A stretch of 64,000 nt of DNA from positions 372,001-436,000 of the forward strand of contig NC_082613.1 in assembly GCF_030936135.1 (NCBI RefSeq), read 5' to 3'. Positions 49,285 to 57,903 of the stretch are shown here, piece after piece. The notes beneath the pieces are model-generated. The model ran no database searches. It saw only the letters and a program-made list of their open reading frames with translations, and was not told the origin of the DNA. Source of the DNA: Gavia stellata (Eukaryota; Chordata; Aves; Gaviiformes; Gaviidae). Both the position numbers and the translations under genes were made by a program. The number at the start of each line of letters is the position of its first letter. The stretch's first letter is position 1.

Positions 49285-49725
49285 GCAGCGGAGAATAATC
49301 GCTGCCAGCCGTCCCCCCTCGCAGCCCGAGTGCGGCAGCCACCCCCGCGGACGGCTGCAGCAGCAGGGCCGGGCTGCGCGGCCTCGCCTGCGCACGTGCC
49401 GCCGGGTGCGCGCGCGGGCGGGCTCGGGTGGGGGGGGCCGCGCTAGGCAGCCCTTCCCCGCCCCCGAGCCCCCCCTCCCCGGGCTGCCCCGCTCCGCGGA
49501 ACCGGCCGGCGGCCGAGGAGCCCGGACCCCCACGCGGGGCGGGGCCGCTGTCCGCCCGCGCTGGAGGCGGTCGCGGGCGGTGCCGCCCCGCGTAGCTCCG
49601 CGCCGGTCCCGCAGCACCATCTCCCGGCCACCGCGCGTCGGGCTCCAGTCCCCGTCCCCCGTCCCCTCCCCGCCGCGCCCCGGCCGAGAGAAGAGGGCTG
49701 CAGGCAGTCGCGACAGCGAGTCCCG
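49285..49725. promoter_or_regulatory. Orphan CpG island just beyond the CD40 polyadenylation signal
   Basis: A very CpG-dense block (GCGCGCGCGGGCGGG-type words, many CCGCC/GGCGG) starts near 49285 and ends at the CD40 poly(A) signal. No known gene starts here in the human interval as I remember it. It might drive a non-coding RNA antisense to CD40, or an unknown gene. Long frames cross it on both strands (300 and 293 codons), which the base composition alone explains. Confidence 0.5.
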
Positions 49726-49727
49726 CC

Positions 49728-49733
49728 TTTATT
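49728..49733 (-). terminator. CD40: Polyadenylation signal AATAAA for CD40
   Basis: The plus strand reads TTTATT, giving a canonical AATAAA on the CD40 sense strand about 650 nt after the stop. It is the first such signal downstream. Confidence 0.65.
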
Positions 49734-49919
49734 TGTGCCCGGGGAGCCCGTCTGTGCTGGGTGGCCCGGGGGCTGCTCCCCTGCCCCAGGCTGCCACGGC
49801 ACCAGCAGCCGCCCGCCCTCCATCGCCAGCAGCCGCCGCAGTCACCGGGCCCAGCAGCTCCCGCGCGGGGCCCCTGTGTGCAGGTGGCCCCGGCAGGTGC
49901 CACCACGCAGCCTCTGGGC

Positions 49920-50270
49920 AGGTGGCTGAACTGTGCTCTGCCACGATGGTCCCACACCAGCAGCCCACACTCTCTGCCCCGGCGTCCCCAGCAGTCAGGC
50001 AGACTGGGGTCTGCCACGGCATCTCTGTAAGAGCAGCCACGCTCTGCTCCGCTGCGGCAGCCCCAGCCCAGTGGCTGCACCAGGCTCGGCCAGGGGGTCA
50101 CACTGCGCTCTGCCACAGCACGCGGGGCAGGCGCTGGGACCAGGCTCTGCTCCTGCATCCCCGTGCGGGAAGCTGAGCTTTGCTCCGCTGTGGCAGCCCT
50201 GGGCAGGCAGACAGACCAGGTGCTGCTGCGCTATCCTCCTGGGGGTGGTTGTGCCATGGTCCATTGCAGC
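49920..50270 (-). repeat. Degenerate repeat, about 65-bp period, in CD40 3' UTR
   Basis: Five or so diverged units share GCTCTGCCAC / GCTCCGCTGCGGCAGCC cores followed by CACCAGGCTC- or GACCAGG-like tails. Boundaries are approximate and were seen by eye. Confidence 0.4.
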
Positions 50271-50382
50271 ATCACATCATTTGCAGCCAGGCCAGATATT
50301 AATTTCCTCCCCAGCTGGAGAGGGGACAGAAGACTGTGCTGGCCCTGGTCTGTGCTCCTGTCAGAGGCAGTGCCCCTCACCC

Positions 50383-50520
50383 TCACAGTCTCTCCTGCTC
50401 CGACATGCGGCTCTCCTTGCCATCCTCTTGGGTCACAGGCTGGCCCCCAAGCAGGGTCTTCTGCACAGGGCTCCTGGGCTGCTGGGCCTCCACGATCTCT
50501 ATGGGCTTCCCAGCCTCTAC
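50383..50520 (-). CDS. CD40: CD40 exon 9: cytoplasmic tail with TRAF sites
   Basis: It encodes 45 residues plus stop, in phase 0 after a CCTGTGCAG acceptor. It carries KPIEIVE (TRAF6-like), SPVQKTL (TRAF2/3/5 core PxQxT) and ends VTQEDGKESRMSEQERL, closely matching the mammalian CD40 C-terminus. Confidence 0.95.
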   Translation of the reverse strand, partial: VEAGKPIEIVEAQQPRSPVQKTLLGGQPVTQEDGKESRMSEQERL

Positions 50521-53500
50521 CTGCACAGGAGCAGGGGTCAGGGGCAGGCAGCTACATCCTCCACCTCCGCAGCCACATCTTTCCACAGGCTCTGGCTACG
50601 CTCCTGTGCAGGGCCTCACCCTGTGCAGGTCCTTCCTGTCTCAGCATTTGCCAGCAGCATCCCAGGGTTGCCCCAGCTGGGCAGCACTAGGACAGCCCCC
50701 ACCCCTCCTGCCCTGCAGAGCCACAGCCCCCTGCTCTGTTGCTCTCTGCTGCTAGCACATCCCCGGCTGTGCCCTGGAGGGACCCCAACCCGCTGCTGGA
50801 GGAGGGCTCTGGGCAGACTCACCTGCTTCTGCACCCGTCGCCTGGGATCTGGATGGAAAGAGGGACAGAAGGCAAGAGTCACAGAATTGCTCCTGCCCTG
50901 CATTGAGGTCTCAGGGGTCAGAGCCACGGCTGGTGCTGCTGCACCGCAGGTCCTGCGGCTCACGTTGTGCCTGCTGCTGCTACCAGGCTGGAGAGGCCGG
51001 GGGCCACGTTAGGGGAGCCAGGCTAGACCCATAGGCCACCAGCACTTTCCTCCAAGAGCTGGCCCAGCTTGGGCTGCAGCAGTGCAAACATGCCTGCTCC
51101 CAAGGACAGAGCCCACTGACCCGACGGGGCAATGGTCTTGGGGACCCATGCCCTGGCAGTGTCCTCAGAAGTGCTGCCCCACTCTCAGCAGAGCTGCTGC
51201 CATCCTCCCTGCTCAGCTCCTCAGCCCCGTATGGCCTCTCTGGCCACAGCATCGCTCCCCGTGTCCCAGCTCCTTACCTGTGTGGACCAGGCAGTAGATG
51301 CCAATGCCCACGAGGCACGTGACGACCACAGCCATGATGGGGATCAGCACCGACAGTGAGGAGCGCCTGCCCGACTCTGTGAGAGATGGGGTCAGTGAGG
51401 CACCCACATGACACTCCCACCGAGACGCTGAGAGCCCCAAGCTGCCTCTGCTCCAGGCCCAGTCCCACAGGGATCCCTCACAGAGACAGAGGGGAGCAGG
51501 AAGGCATCATGCCAGCAGTGTGGTCAGATCCTTCTCTCCCAAGAACACCCACAGGCCAGGCCAGCTCCTCTGAATGCTGCGGGAGCCAGAGCACTAGGAG
51601 ATTGCAGCTCTGCACCAGCCCAGCCTGGGGCACTGGGCACTTACCGCAGATCACATCTGAGGTGTTCGTCCCTTTCACCTTCACCACCAGACCCTTTTCC
51701 TCGCAGCTACAGGGAAGAACAAGACCATGTAATCACAGCAGCAGCCTAGGCACACAGAAAGCCCCCGAGGAGGAACAGTTGGGGCTGAGCAGCCACCAGA
51801 GCCGCATGAGAAAGTGTCCTGCGCTGAGCCTGGCAGGCTCTAGAGGGGCAAGTGGCCAGGGACTCCGGCCAATGCCTGGGCCTGTGCTGTGTGATAGGGA
51901 TACCAGGTACATAGCAGGACCCCACCCTGGGGTCCTGGTCTGGAGTTGCTGAAACTGCTGAAGATGGGGACAAGTTTGGGGACAAGGCACAAGAGGGTGC
52001 GGATAGTTGAGACCTGTCCACTCAGGGAGACCCTGGGGCTTAGGCACTGCAGCTATTGCAGAACAGCTCAGAGATAACTCGATGACAGGCTACAAGTGGC
52101 TCTGTGGGGAGGTAATTTCTGGGCACAGATAAAAGCAAAGCGAAATCCAGTAGCTGGCAGCTGAAGCGAGACTAATTCAGCCTGGAAATAAGGCTCACAT
52201 TTCTACCAGGGAGTGCAATTAACCCTCAAGCAGCTTTCTAAAGACAGGGATGACCTGCCAGCCCATGGCATCCTCAAAGCCAGACTCCCCACGGAGAAGG
52301 CTGGTGCCTTGGCTGATGACTACAGCCAAGGAGTGTGCTGGGAGCGAGAGCCTGGACAGGGCATAGGGGGTGCCTGTAGCCCCTCATCCCTTGCTCCCCA
52401 ATGCAGACAACAGCATGGTTGTCCCCGGAGGGGCCAGCACTCTGCACGTGCTGAGGGACAGTCACAAAGGCCTGGATGTCTGCCTTGAGCTCAGCCATGC
52501 CACACTGGACATCTCTGCCCTCATAGCTCTGCTCCTCTCCCTCCTGCCCTATGCCACCCTGATGCTGTGTCCCTCAGAGACCATCCTGGCCACCCGGTCC
52601 CCAAGGCCCCTGAGGAGGCTGGCAGTAGAGGACGTGCTCACAGGGACTTGACACAGCTGGGGATGGGTGAAGTATGCAGTCAGCACTCAGACAATACCTT
52701 GTCCAGGGATGACACGGCTCTGTTTTAGAAGAGACATTGGAGAAGGTGCCTTCTGCACAGGGCTCGCAGGGGGATGACATGCGGGCCACAGCCTTGGCTG
52801 GAAAGGAGCAGAGGTTGCAGGAAGGTCAGTACGGGTTGCAGGCGGTGAGGGGCTGTGGGGTCAGGCGAGCAGCCTCCCTGTGGCAATGCTGCCAAGCACA
52901 GTGGCAGGCATAACTCTCCCAAAGCCCTGCCGGGGCACCTTGCTGGGCAAGTCCCCCTTTCCCTGGAGGACCTGAGGTCAATGCTCTCAGGGCATCGGTC
53001 CCACTGAGAGGGAGGAGCTGGTCAGACTCACCTTCCACGAAGCCGAAGCCGTGCTGGCAGGGCTGGTTCTCCACGCAGGTCTGGCAGCTGGTGTCAGAGC
53101 AGTGCATGCCAGCCTGGCACTGGCACACCGTGTTGTGCGTTGCGTTTCCTTGCGTTTTCAGAATGAAGCCAGCGTCTAGGCAAAGAGAGCATGGGCGAGG
53201 TGAGGCACCGGGCGGGTGAGCCTGTCCCTGCAGCCCCTGCAGGCTGGGGCTGATGGGCACAGGGAGCACTTACTGTCTTCACAGATAGCATGGGGGGTAC
53301 AGTGCCTCTCCTTGGTCCAGCCCTGCTGATAGTGTCCACTCTCACAGTGGGTGCAGACAGAGTCTTCTGTGCCATCGCATTCGGAGACCAGCTTTTCCCC
53401 TGCAATAGAGGCTGGTGAGGAGGGGGCAAGGGGGCTCCCCCCGCCTCCAGGCAGCAGCTCTGCCAGGACAGGGGAGCACTGGCAGCCGTGGATGCCAGGG

Positions 53501-55824
53501 CTGCTGCAGCATGCTGCTTGGAGTCACCCTCCCTGGAGGTATTCAAGGAGCATGTGGACGTGGCATTGTGGGACGTGGCTTGATGGGCATGGTGGTGTGT
53601 GGTGTGGCTTTTTTTTGTTTGTGTGGTGTTGTGGTTTTGTTTTTTTTTTTGTAATGGTTTGACTTGATGATCTTACAGGTCTTTTAGTGATTCTGTGATT
53701 GGTAGCCTGATGCCACTCCAGCAGCCAGGGCTGCAGGGGCCAGCTCATCTGGAGGCTGCGCACGCTGCACAGGGCCAGGTGGGAAGGGCTGCTGGGTGCT
53801 TTGGCGGTCGGGGCGGGGGGGAGGGGAGCGGGCATTCAGTGCCTCCAGCACTCTAAGGACTGGGAAATGGTCTGGCAGTGACAGTGGGAGCTGGCAAATA
53901 CCATCACAATCCTGGTAGTGCCAGTGGCAGCACTCTCCCCCGCAAGCTGCCCGTGCCATGGAGTCCTGCAGCTGCAGGAGCACAGACAGTCCCAAGAGAG
54001 CCGTGGCAGATTCAGTGAGGTCCAGGGGGTCTCCCAGGACACCCATGAGGTCCCCAGTTGCTCTAGCACTGAGGTGACACAGGGAAGTGAAGCTGTCAGC
54101 ACTTCTGGCAACGGGGTGAGGGGGTGCTCAGTTGCACTGAGCTGGGCTTGCTTCGCTATGGCTGGGCAGTGGGCCCTGGCACCGCTGGGCCTTGGGGGCC
54201 CAGGAAGGTGAAGGGGTCTCCATACCTGGCTGACACCGGTTGCAGCACCTGCCCTTGTGTTCGTACTGCTTATCAAAGCATCTTACAGCATCACCAGGCT
54301 CCCAGCACTGGAAGAAAGAATACCTGTGAATTCATACCACCTCCCAGCACTTCGGCACCGCCTTGCTTCTGCAAGCACGCATGTGCTAGCCTGTGTGCTA
54401 ACCCACGTCCTGAGGTGAGGGCTTCCTCACACCACTCTTCCCATGCCTGCGCTAACCACAGACCGCAGCAGAGCCGCCTGCGCTGCCTGATGCCACCAGT
54501 GCTCTCTTTGAAGTGGGGTGGCAGTGATTCTGGCAGGGTGGCCCCAAGTTTCCCTAGATTTCGTACCAGATGGTGATCGCACATTGCCCTGTGCCCCTGT
54601 TGACTAGGCTGCGGTCCTGGGCAGGGGGAGCAGTGTTAACTGAGCCTCCCACACCCAGAGCACCGCCAGCCCCTTCCTGAGGCTGATGCACCAGCCCTGA
54701 GGGGCAGGAAAGCCCCAGGCAAGCATATCATCCATGCAAGATCAGCCAGGGCCCTTCCTTGCTCCTCCTAGCAGGAGACTGTGCGTGCAGGAAGGAGGGA
54801 GAGGAGGCAGGGAAGCGGATCTCGGGCCAGTCTGGGTGCAGGAAGCCACCCACAGCACCGCACCCTCGCACAGAGCAAGCCCCGCACTGCTTGTCCCCAG
54901 TAGCCTGGCAGTTCCCAGCAGAGCCGCCCGAGCCTGGCTGTCCCGGGGAGTGGGACGGGGCTCCGGCAGAGCCCTGGAGTGAGACGGCCGCAGGGCTGCG
55001 GGCTGGCAGGTGGGGGAGGGCTGGGCGCAGGGGGTGCCGCAGCCCAGCGCGGCCGGGCGCTGCCGACGCCCACGGGGCCCCTCGGGCAGCCCTGGCTCCA
55101 CAGGGCCGCAACGGGGCTGTGGGGCACCCTGAGGTCCGACCTGGGGACGCCCGACAGAGCAGAGGGGAACCGGCCTCGTCGTCACGCGTGTTTGACGCTG
55201 GGCAGAAAGGGAAGTGAAAGGGGCGCAGGCAGGCCTGTCCCTGCAGCGCCCCAGCCCCCGACCCGCGCCCCGGACCGGCAGGCCCCAGCCGGGGGCCCGG
55301 GCTGTGCCCGGGGCTGCGGAGCCCCAGGGCCTGGCACCGCCGCTCCCCGCCCGCGGGGCCCCGCGCTCCACCCGCGGCCTGGGGCAGGGCAGGGCGGGGG
55401 ACCCCGCCGGGCCCCGCTCCCCCCGGCGGCAAGCGAACGCGAGGCCGGGCTGAGGGGCCCGCGGGCTGAGAGACCCCCCGGCGGGGGGTCCCAGGGGAGG
55501 CCGGACCCGACTGGCTCGGAACGGCTTCCTCCGCCGCCGCCCCGGGCACGGCCGTGGGCCTCCCGCGGGGGCGGGCCGCGCCGAGGGGACGGGCCAGAGC
55601 GGCCAGACCGTGCCCCTTCCCGGAAAGCCCAGCCCCAGCGCCCCAGCCCCAGCCCCAGCCCCAGCCCCAGCCCCAGCCCCAGCCCCAGCCCCAGCCCCAG
55701 CCCCAGCCCCAGCCCCAGCCCCAGCCCCAGCCCCAGCCCCAGCCCCAGCCCCAGCCCCAGCCCCAGCCCCACTCACGCCCAGCAGCGCTGCGCCGAGGAG
55801 CCCCCACAGCCCGAGCCGCTTCAT
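50383..55824 (-). CDS. CD40: CD40 (TNFRSF5), complete nine-exon gene
   Basis: CD40 is the TNF-receptor-family co-stimulatory receptor on B cells and antigen-presenting cells; it binds CD40L and signals through TRAFs. Nine exons join in phase: 55777-55824, 54226-54307, 53274-53399, 53032-53175, 52698-52797, 51645-51706, 51278-51376, 50823-50848, 50383-50520. They total 825 nt, giving 274 residues against 277 in human. Residues 1-16 are signal peptide. Cysteine-rich repeats span roughly 17-187, the membrane helix about 197-218 and the tail 219-274. PVQKT at 247-251 is the TRAF2/3/5 site and PIEIVE at 235-240 fits the TRAF6 motif PxExx(acidic/aromatic). N-glycosylation sequons lie at N96, N154 and N181. 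The tail end QPVTQEDGKESR is nearly identical to human. Exon 2 starts with an extra cysteine (C17) that may belong to the signal peptide. All donors are GT and all acceptors AG. NCOA5 diverges from it upstream. Confidence 0.95.
50823..50848 (-). CDS. CD40: CD40 exon 8: juxtamembrane microexon
   Basis: A 26-nt exon with acceptor TTTCCATCCAG and donor GTGAGT. With the G carried from exon 7 it reads DPRRRVQKQ, a basic stop-transfer segment after the membrane helix. Both phases fit the neighbours, which supports so small an exon. Confidence 0.88.
51278..51376 (-). CDS. CD40: CD40 exon 7: transmembrane segment
   Basis: 99 nt, acceptor CTCTCACAG, donor GTAAGG. It reads ESGRRSSLS, then a hydrophobic helix VLIPIMAVVVTCLVGIGIYC, then LVHT. 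Human CD40 has VVIPIIFGILFA at the same place. Confidence 0.93.
51645..51706 (-). CDS. CD40: CD40 exon 6: end of the last cysteine-rich repeat
   Basis: 62 nt, acceptor TTCCCTGTAG, donor GTAAGT. It reads (S)CEEKGLVVKVKGTNTSDVIC, with the NTS sequon at the position of a human CD40 glycosylation site. Confidence 0.93.
52698..52797 (-). CDS. CD40: CD40 exon 5: cysteine-rich repeat 4, first part
   Basis: 100 nt between acceptor TTTCCAG and donor GTATTG. It reads (A)KAVARMSSPCEPCAEGTF, then SNVSSKTEPCHPWT(R/S). The CEPC, FSNVSS and CHPWT motifs are diagnostic of CD40. GTATTG is a weaker donor than the others. Confidence 0.93.
53032..53175 (-). CDS. CD40: CD40 exon 4: cysteine-rich repeat 3 region
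   Basis: 144 nt, acceptor CTTTGCCTAG, donor GTGAGT. It contains KTQGNATHNTVCQCQAGMHC, CQTCVENQPCQHGFGF and ends VE, aligning with the human GTSETDTICTCEEGWHC and CSPGFGV region. It has one NAT sequon. Confidence 0.93.
53274..53399 (-). CDS. CD40: CD40 exon 3: cysteine-rich repeats 1-2
   Basis: 126 nt, acceptor CTATTGCAG, donor GTAAGT. It reads GEKLVSECDGTEDSVC, THCESGHYQQGWTKERHC and TPHAIC, matching human GQKLVSDC and CxxCxxxEFLDTWxRExHC spacing. Confidence 0.94.
53515..53700 (+). mobile_element. CR1 LINE 3' end in CD40 intron 2
   Basis: It reads CCCTGGAGGTATTCAAGGAG, GTGGACGTGGC, then TTTGACTTGATGATCTTACA, ends ATTCTGTGATTG and lies antisense to CD40. This is the conserved avian CR1 3' tail (CCCTGGAGGT(G/A)TTCAAGG ... 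TTGGACTYGATGATCTT ... ATTCTATGATTC). A TG/T-rich microsatellite-like stretch (53589-53652) has expanded inside it. Confidence 0.88.
54226..54307 (-). CDS. CD40: CD40 exon 2: start of mature ectodomain
   Basis: 82 nt, acceptor TTCTTTCTTCCAG, donor GTATGG. It reads CWEPGDAVRCFDKQYEHKG, then RCCNRCQPG. The RCCNRCQPG block matches human QCCSLCQPG. The first cysteine has no human partner and may lie inside the signal peptide. Confidence 0.92.
55641..55770 (-). repeat. GGGGCT hexanucleotide repeat, 21.7 copies, at CD40 intron 1 donor
   Basis: The plus strand is 130 bp of pure CCCCAG repeat (21 units plus CCCC), preceded by two interrupted units. On the CD40 sense strand it is (GGGG-CT)n, beginning at the seventh base of intron 1, directly after GTGAGT at 55771-55776. 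Runs of four G with two-base loops are strong quadruplex formers in RNA and DNA. It resembles, in unit length and G4 run, the human C9orf72 GGGGCC repeat, but it is a different unit and gene. Confidence 0.97.
55777..55824 (-). CDS. CD40: CD40 exon 1: signal peptide
   Basis: Sixteen codons from ATG at 55824: MKRLGLWGLLGAALLG, a basic start followed by a hydrophobic core. The donor GC|GTGAGT ends the exon in phase 0. The start is chosen because it directly precedes this signal-like peptide, and phase 0 joins exactly to exon 2. Confidence 0.9.
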
Positions 55825-56000
55825 GGCGCTGCACCCCGCGCCGCGGCCGACCGCCCTATAACGCCGCGGCCCGTTCCCGCCCAGGAAGGGGGCGTTGGGC
55901 CGCCCGCCACCGCCCCCGGGGCTTCCCCGCGCCGCGCCCGGGGAGCCCCGCCAGCGCCCGGGCGGGGGGCGAGAGCGGGGCGGGGGTCCGAGCCCGCGGG
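55825..56000 (-). promoter_or_regulatory. CD40: CD40 core promoter with kappaB-like site
   Basis: GC-rich sequence upstream of the CD40 ATG contains GGGGCTTCCC at 55918-55927, which fits the NF-kappaB consensus GGGRNNYYCC, and a weak TATA-like TTATAG (55856-55861, sense strand). If that TATA-like box is used, the 5' UTR would be only a few bases. NF-kappaB control of CD40 is known in mammals; its use here is inference. Confidence 0.4.
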
Positions 56001-56686
56001 GCCGGGCGGGGGAGCAGTTCCCCGCCAGCCCTCCCGCCTCTCGGGCCCACCCGAGCCCCGCGGGGCCCGCCCGACGGCGGCCGAGCCCGCAGCCCGGCCC
56101 CCGCTTGGCCCGCCCGGGGGCAACTCGGCTGGGGGCCGCGGGCAGGGCGCCCGCCCCAGCCTCTCCTGCCGCCGTCCTGGCGGGGGAGCAGCCGTCCCTG
56201 CCGGGACACCCGTGCCCCGGCCCCCCACCTGCCGCCTGGGGTCTCAGCAGAGCCCCTGGGGCTGGGGGTCCTTGCGCGGTGGCTCTACGGGAATGTCTCG
56301 CTGCCGCTGGAGGTGGGCAGCGAGCTCTTGCCAGCTCCCTGCCAGGCCCGTAGAGCCGCTGCCCTGCCTGTACCTTCCCAGGGTGACCACGGTGCAGGCA
56401 GGGTCAGGAGTCAGCTGTGGGCCGTGGCGAGGAAAGCGTTCATGCTGGCCCCGCCAGCTCATTCCTGAGGCAGAAGTTTGAAGTTTCACTTCATTTTCCC
56501 AACAGTAACTCAGAGCTGTGGCCCTGGAGAGCCCCTCATCACTGCCCGAAGGCCCTGGCCTCCGCATGGAGTCCCCACAAATACGCCAGCCTGGAAACGG
56601 GAAGGGGCAAAAGTGCTGGAGGCCTGACTGTGCCTCTGCCCCACCTCTGGCTCAGTTCCCTCAGAGGAGTCCCCGAGCGGTCCCCA

Positions 56687-56696
56687 GGGAAGTTCC
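56687..56696. promoter_or_regulatory. kappaB-consensus site GGGAAGTTCC between CD40 and NCOA5
   Basis: GGGAAGTTCC fits GGGRNNYYCC and overlaps an ETS-like GGAA core. It lies about 0.86 kb upstream of the CD40 start, in range for an upstream enhancer. A single 10-mer match has substantial chance probability. Confidence 0.25.
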
Positions 56697-57641
56697 AGCC
56701 TCCCCTGCCCGCGCTGGAGACTTTCCCTGGGCTCCCCTTTCCAGCGCGGTGCGTGGCTGGGCAGGGAGCTGTGGCTTCTCGGCGTCCCTCTGCGCCCTGG
56801 TCACACACCACGCTGCTGCCCTGTCCCTCCACGGCCACGATGCACCCGTCCTGCAGTGATGCCTGCATGGCCGCGCTGCAGGGACAGCCTTCCCGGCCAC
56901 GGTCACTGCCTCAGCCCCGTCTCGGAAGCAGTCAGCCGTGCGCCGCCGGCCGCCCGTGGCCTTCACCAGGTCAGCCCCGCTCCCGTGTGACGGCCGGCGG
57001 AAGGGTCAGGCAGCGTGCTTCCCCAAGGGCGACGGCGGGGCGGGCAGCCCCCGGAGCCGTGTGCTCTGGATTCCCCAGCCTGCCGTCACTTCCCAAAATT
57101 GACTCACTCGAGAGCGCAAAGGGTCCCAGGGGAGTCTCGAGGCAGAGACGAGGAGGCAAAGGTGGGGAGGGGATTTCTGGGCCCGGCTCCCACGGGCCCG
57201 GCCTGGGAAGTCCCCACAGCCCCGGGCACCAGCCGCGCAGGAGGATGCGTTTGCGGCCCCGGGCTGCGAGCGCTCCCCGTCCCCGGCCCCGAGACAGCCC
57301 CGAGACCCGGTGCTCCGCACCCGGCAGGGCCTGCGCCGGTGGGAGCCCCGATGGGAGCCCCCGGCCCGCGCGGCCTGCCCCGGTCCCGGGACCCGCGCAG
57401 CGGGGCGGGCCGGTGCTGGCGCTGCTGCTCGGCGCGGCCCCCGCGGCCGGGGCCGGCAGCCCGGGGCCCCGCTCTCCGCGGGCAGGCCCTGGCCCGCGGG
57501 TCCCAGGCCGCTGGCACCGCCGGCACCGGGGCCCGCCCGCCGGAGTCCCAGGCACCGCCCCCCGCCCCGCCCCGCCCTTCCTCGCCTCGCGCAGGGTCTG
57601 GTGGCGCCACCCAGCGGCCTCATCCCGCCGCCCTCCGCGGG

Positions 57642-57690
57642 ACTACAAGTCCCAGCGCGCCTTGCGGCGGCGGCTCGCGGGGCATGCCGG
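57642..57690 (+). promoter_or_regulatory. NCOA5: ZNF143/THAP11-like element of the NCOA5 promoter
   Basis: ACTACAAGTCCCAGCGCGCC at 57642-57661 closely matches the core-promoter motif ACTACAAYTCCCAGNATGC bound by ZNF143 and THAP11. Downstream, GGGGCATGCCGGGAG (57679-57693) is a reverse-orientation partial match to its CCCAGCATGCC half. Such elements typically sit within about 100 bp of a CpG-island transcription start, often a bidirectional one. Confidence 0.6.
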
Positions 57691-57903
57691 GAGCCAGGTA
57701 AGGCGTGCAGCCCCGCGCGCCGCGCCCTTGCCTCGGCAGGCATGGCGACGGGCGGTACGTCAGCGCGCCGCGCCGTAAAGCGCGAGGCGTCGCCATGCCA
57801 GCGGTGTTCCCTCTCTGCTTTGCGACGGCGCCGTGCGGCAGTGGCGGTTGGCGCCTTTGTCCTGGCGGGCGGCGGCCTGAGGCGGACCGGGCCCGGCGCG
57901 GCG
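57660..57903 (+). other. NCOA5: NCOA5 5' UTR first exon (candidate; two possible donors)
   Basis: No transcript is available, so limits are inferred. Two good donors follow the ZNF143-like element: CCAG|GTAAGG (exon end 57697) and GGCG|GTAAGT (exon end 57903). Either would splice across about 3.4 kb to the acceptor at 61341-61343. A CRE-like TACGTCA is at 57756-57762 and an E2F-like TTGGCGCC is near 57848. A third donor-like CAG|GTGAGG (58410) might end an alternative exon. Confidence 0.45.

Larger units (their letters stand above)
49712..50382 (-). other. CD40: CD40 3' UTR (inferred)
   Basis: This is sequence from the CD40 stop to just past the first minus-strand AATAAA. It is GC-rich and contains a diverged tandem repeat of about 65 bp between 49920 and 50270. 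No AU-rich decay element (clustered ATTTA) was seen. Confidence 0.6.

Noticed and set aside
49274..50176. 300-codon plus-strand and 293-codon minus-strand frames at the CD40 3' end
   Set aside because: Mutually antisense, GC-driven and without domains; they overlap a CpG island and the CD40 3' UTR.
49933..51012. 359-codon plus-strand frame antisense to CD40 exons 8 and 9
   Set aside because: No domain and no independent support; it mirrors coding constraint and GC content of CD40.
54728..55834. 368- and 360-codon minus-strand frames with Trp-Gly or Gly-Ala repeats
   Set aside because: One begins with the true CD40 signal peptide but reads through the GTGAGT donor into the repeat. The in-phase nine-exon model explains CD40 better.
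54979..56481. 500-codon plus-strand open frame across the CD40 5' region with Pro-Ser repeats
   Set aside because: It is antisense to CD40 exon 1 and runs through the hexamer repeat and CpG island. All frames there are open because of composition, and no domain or start context supports it.
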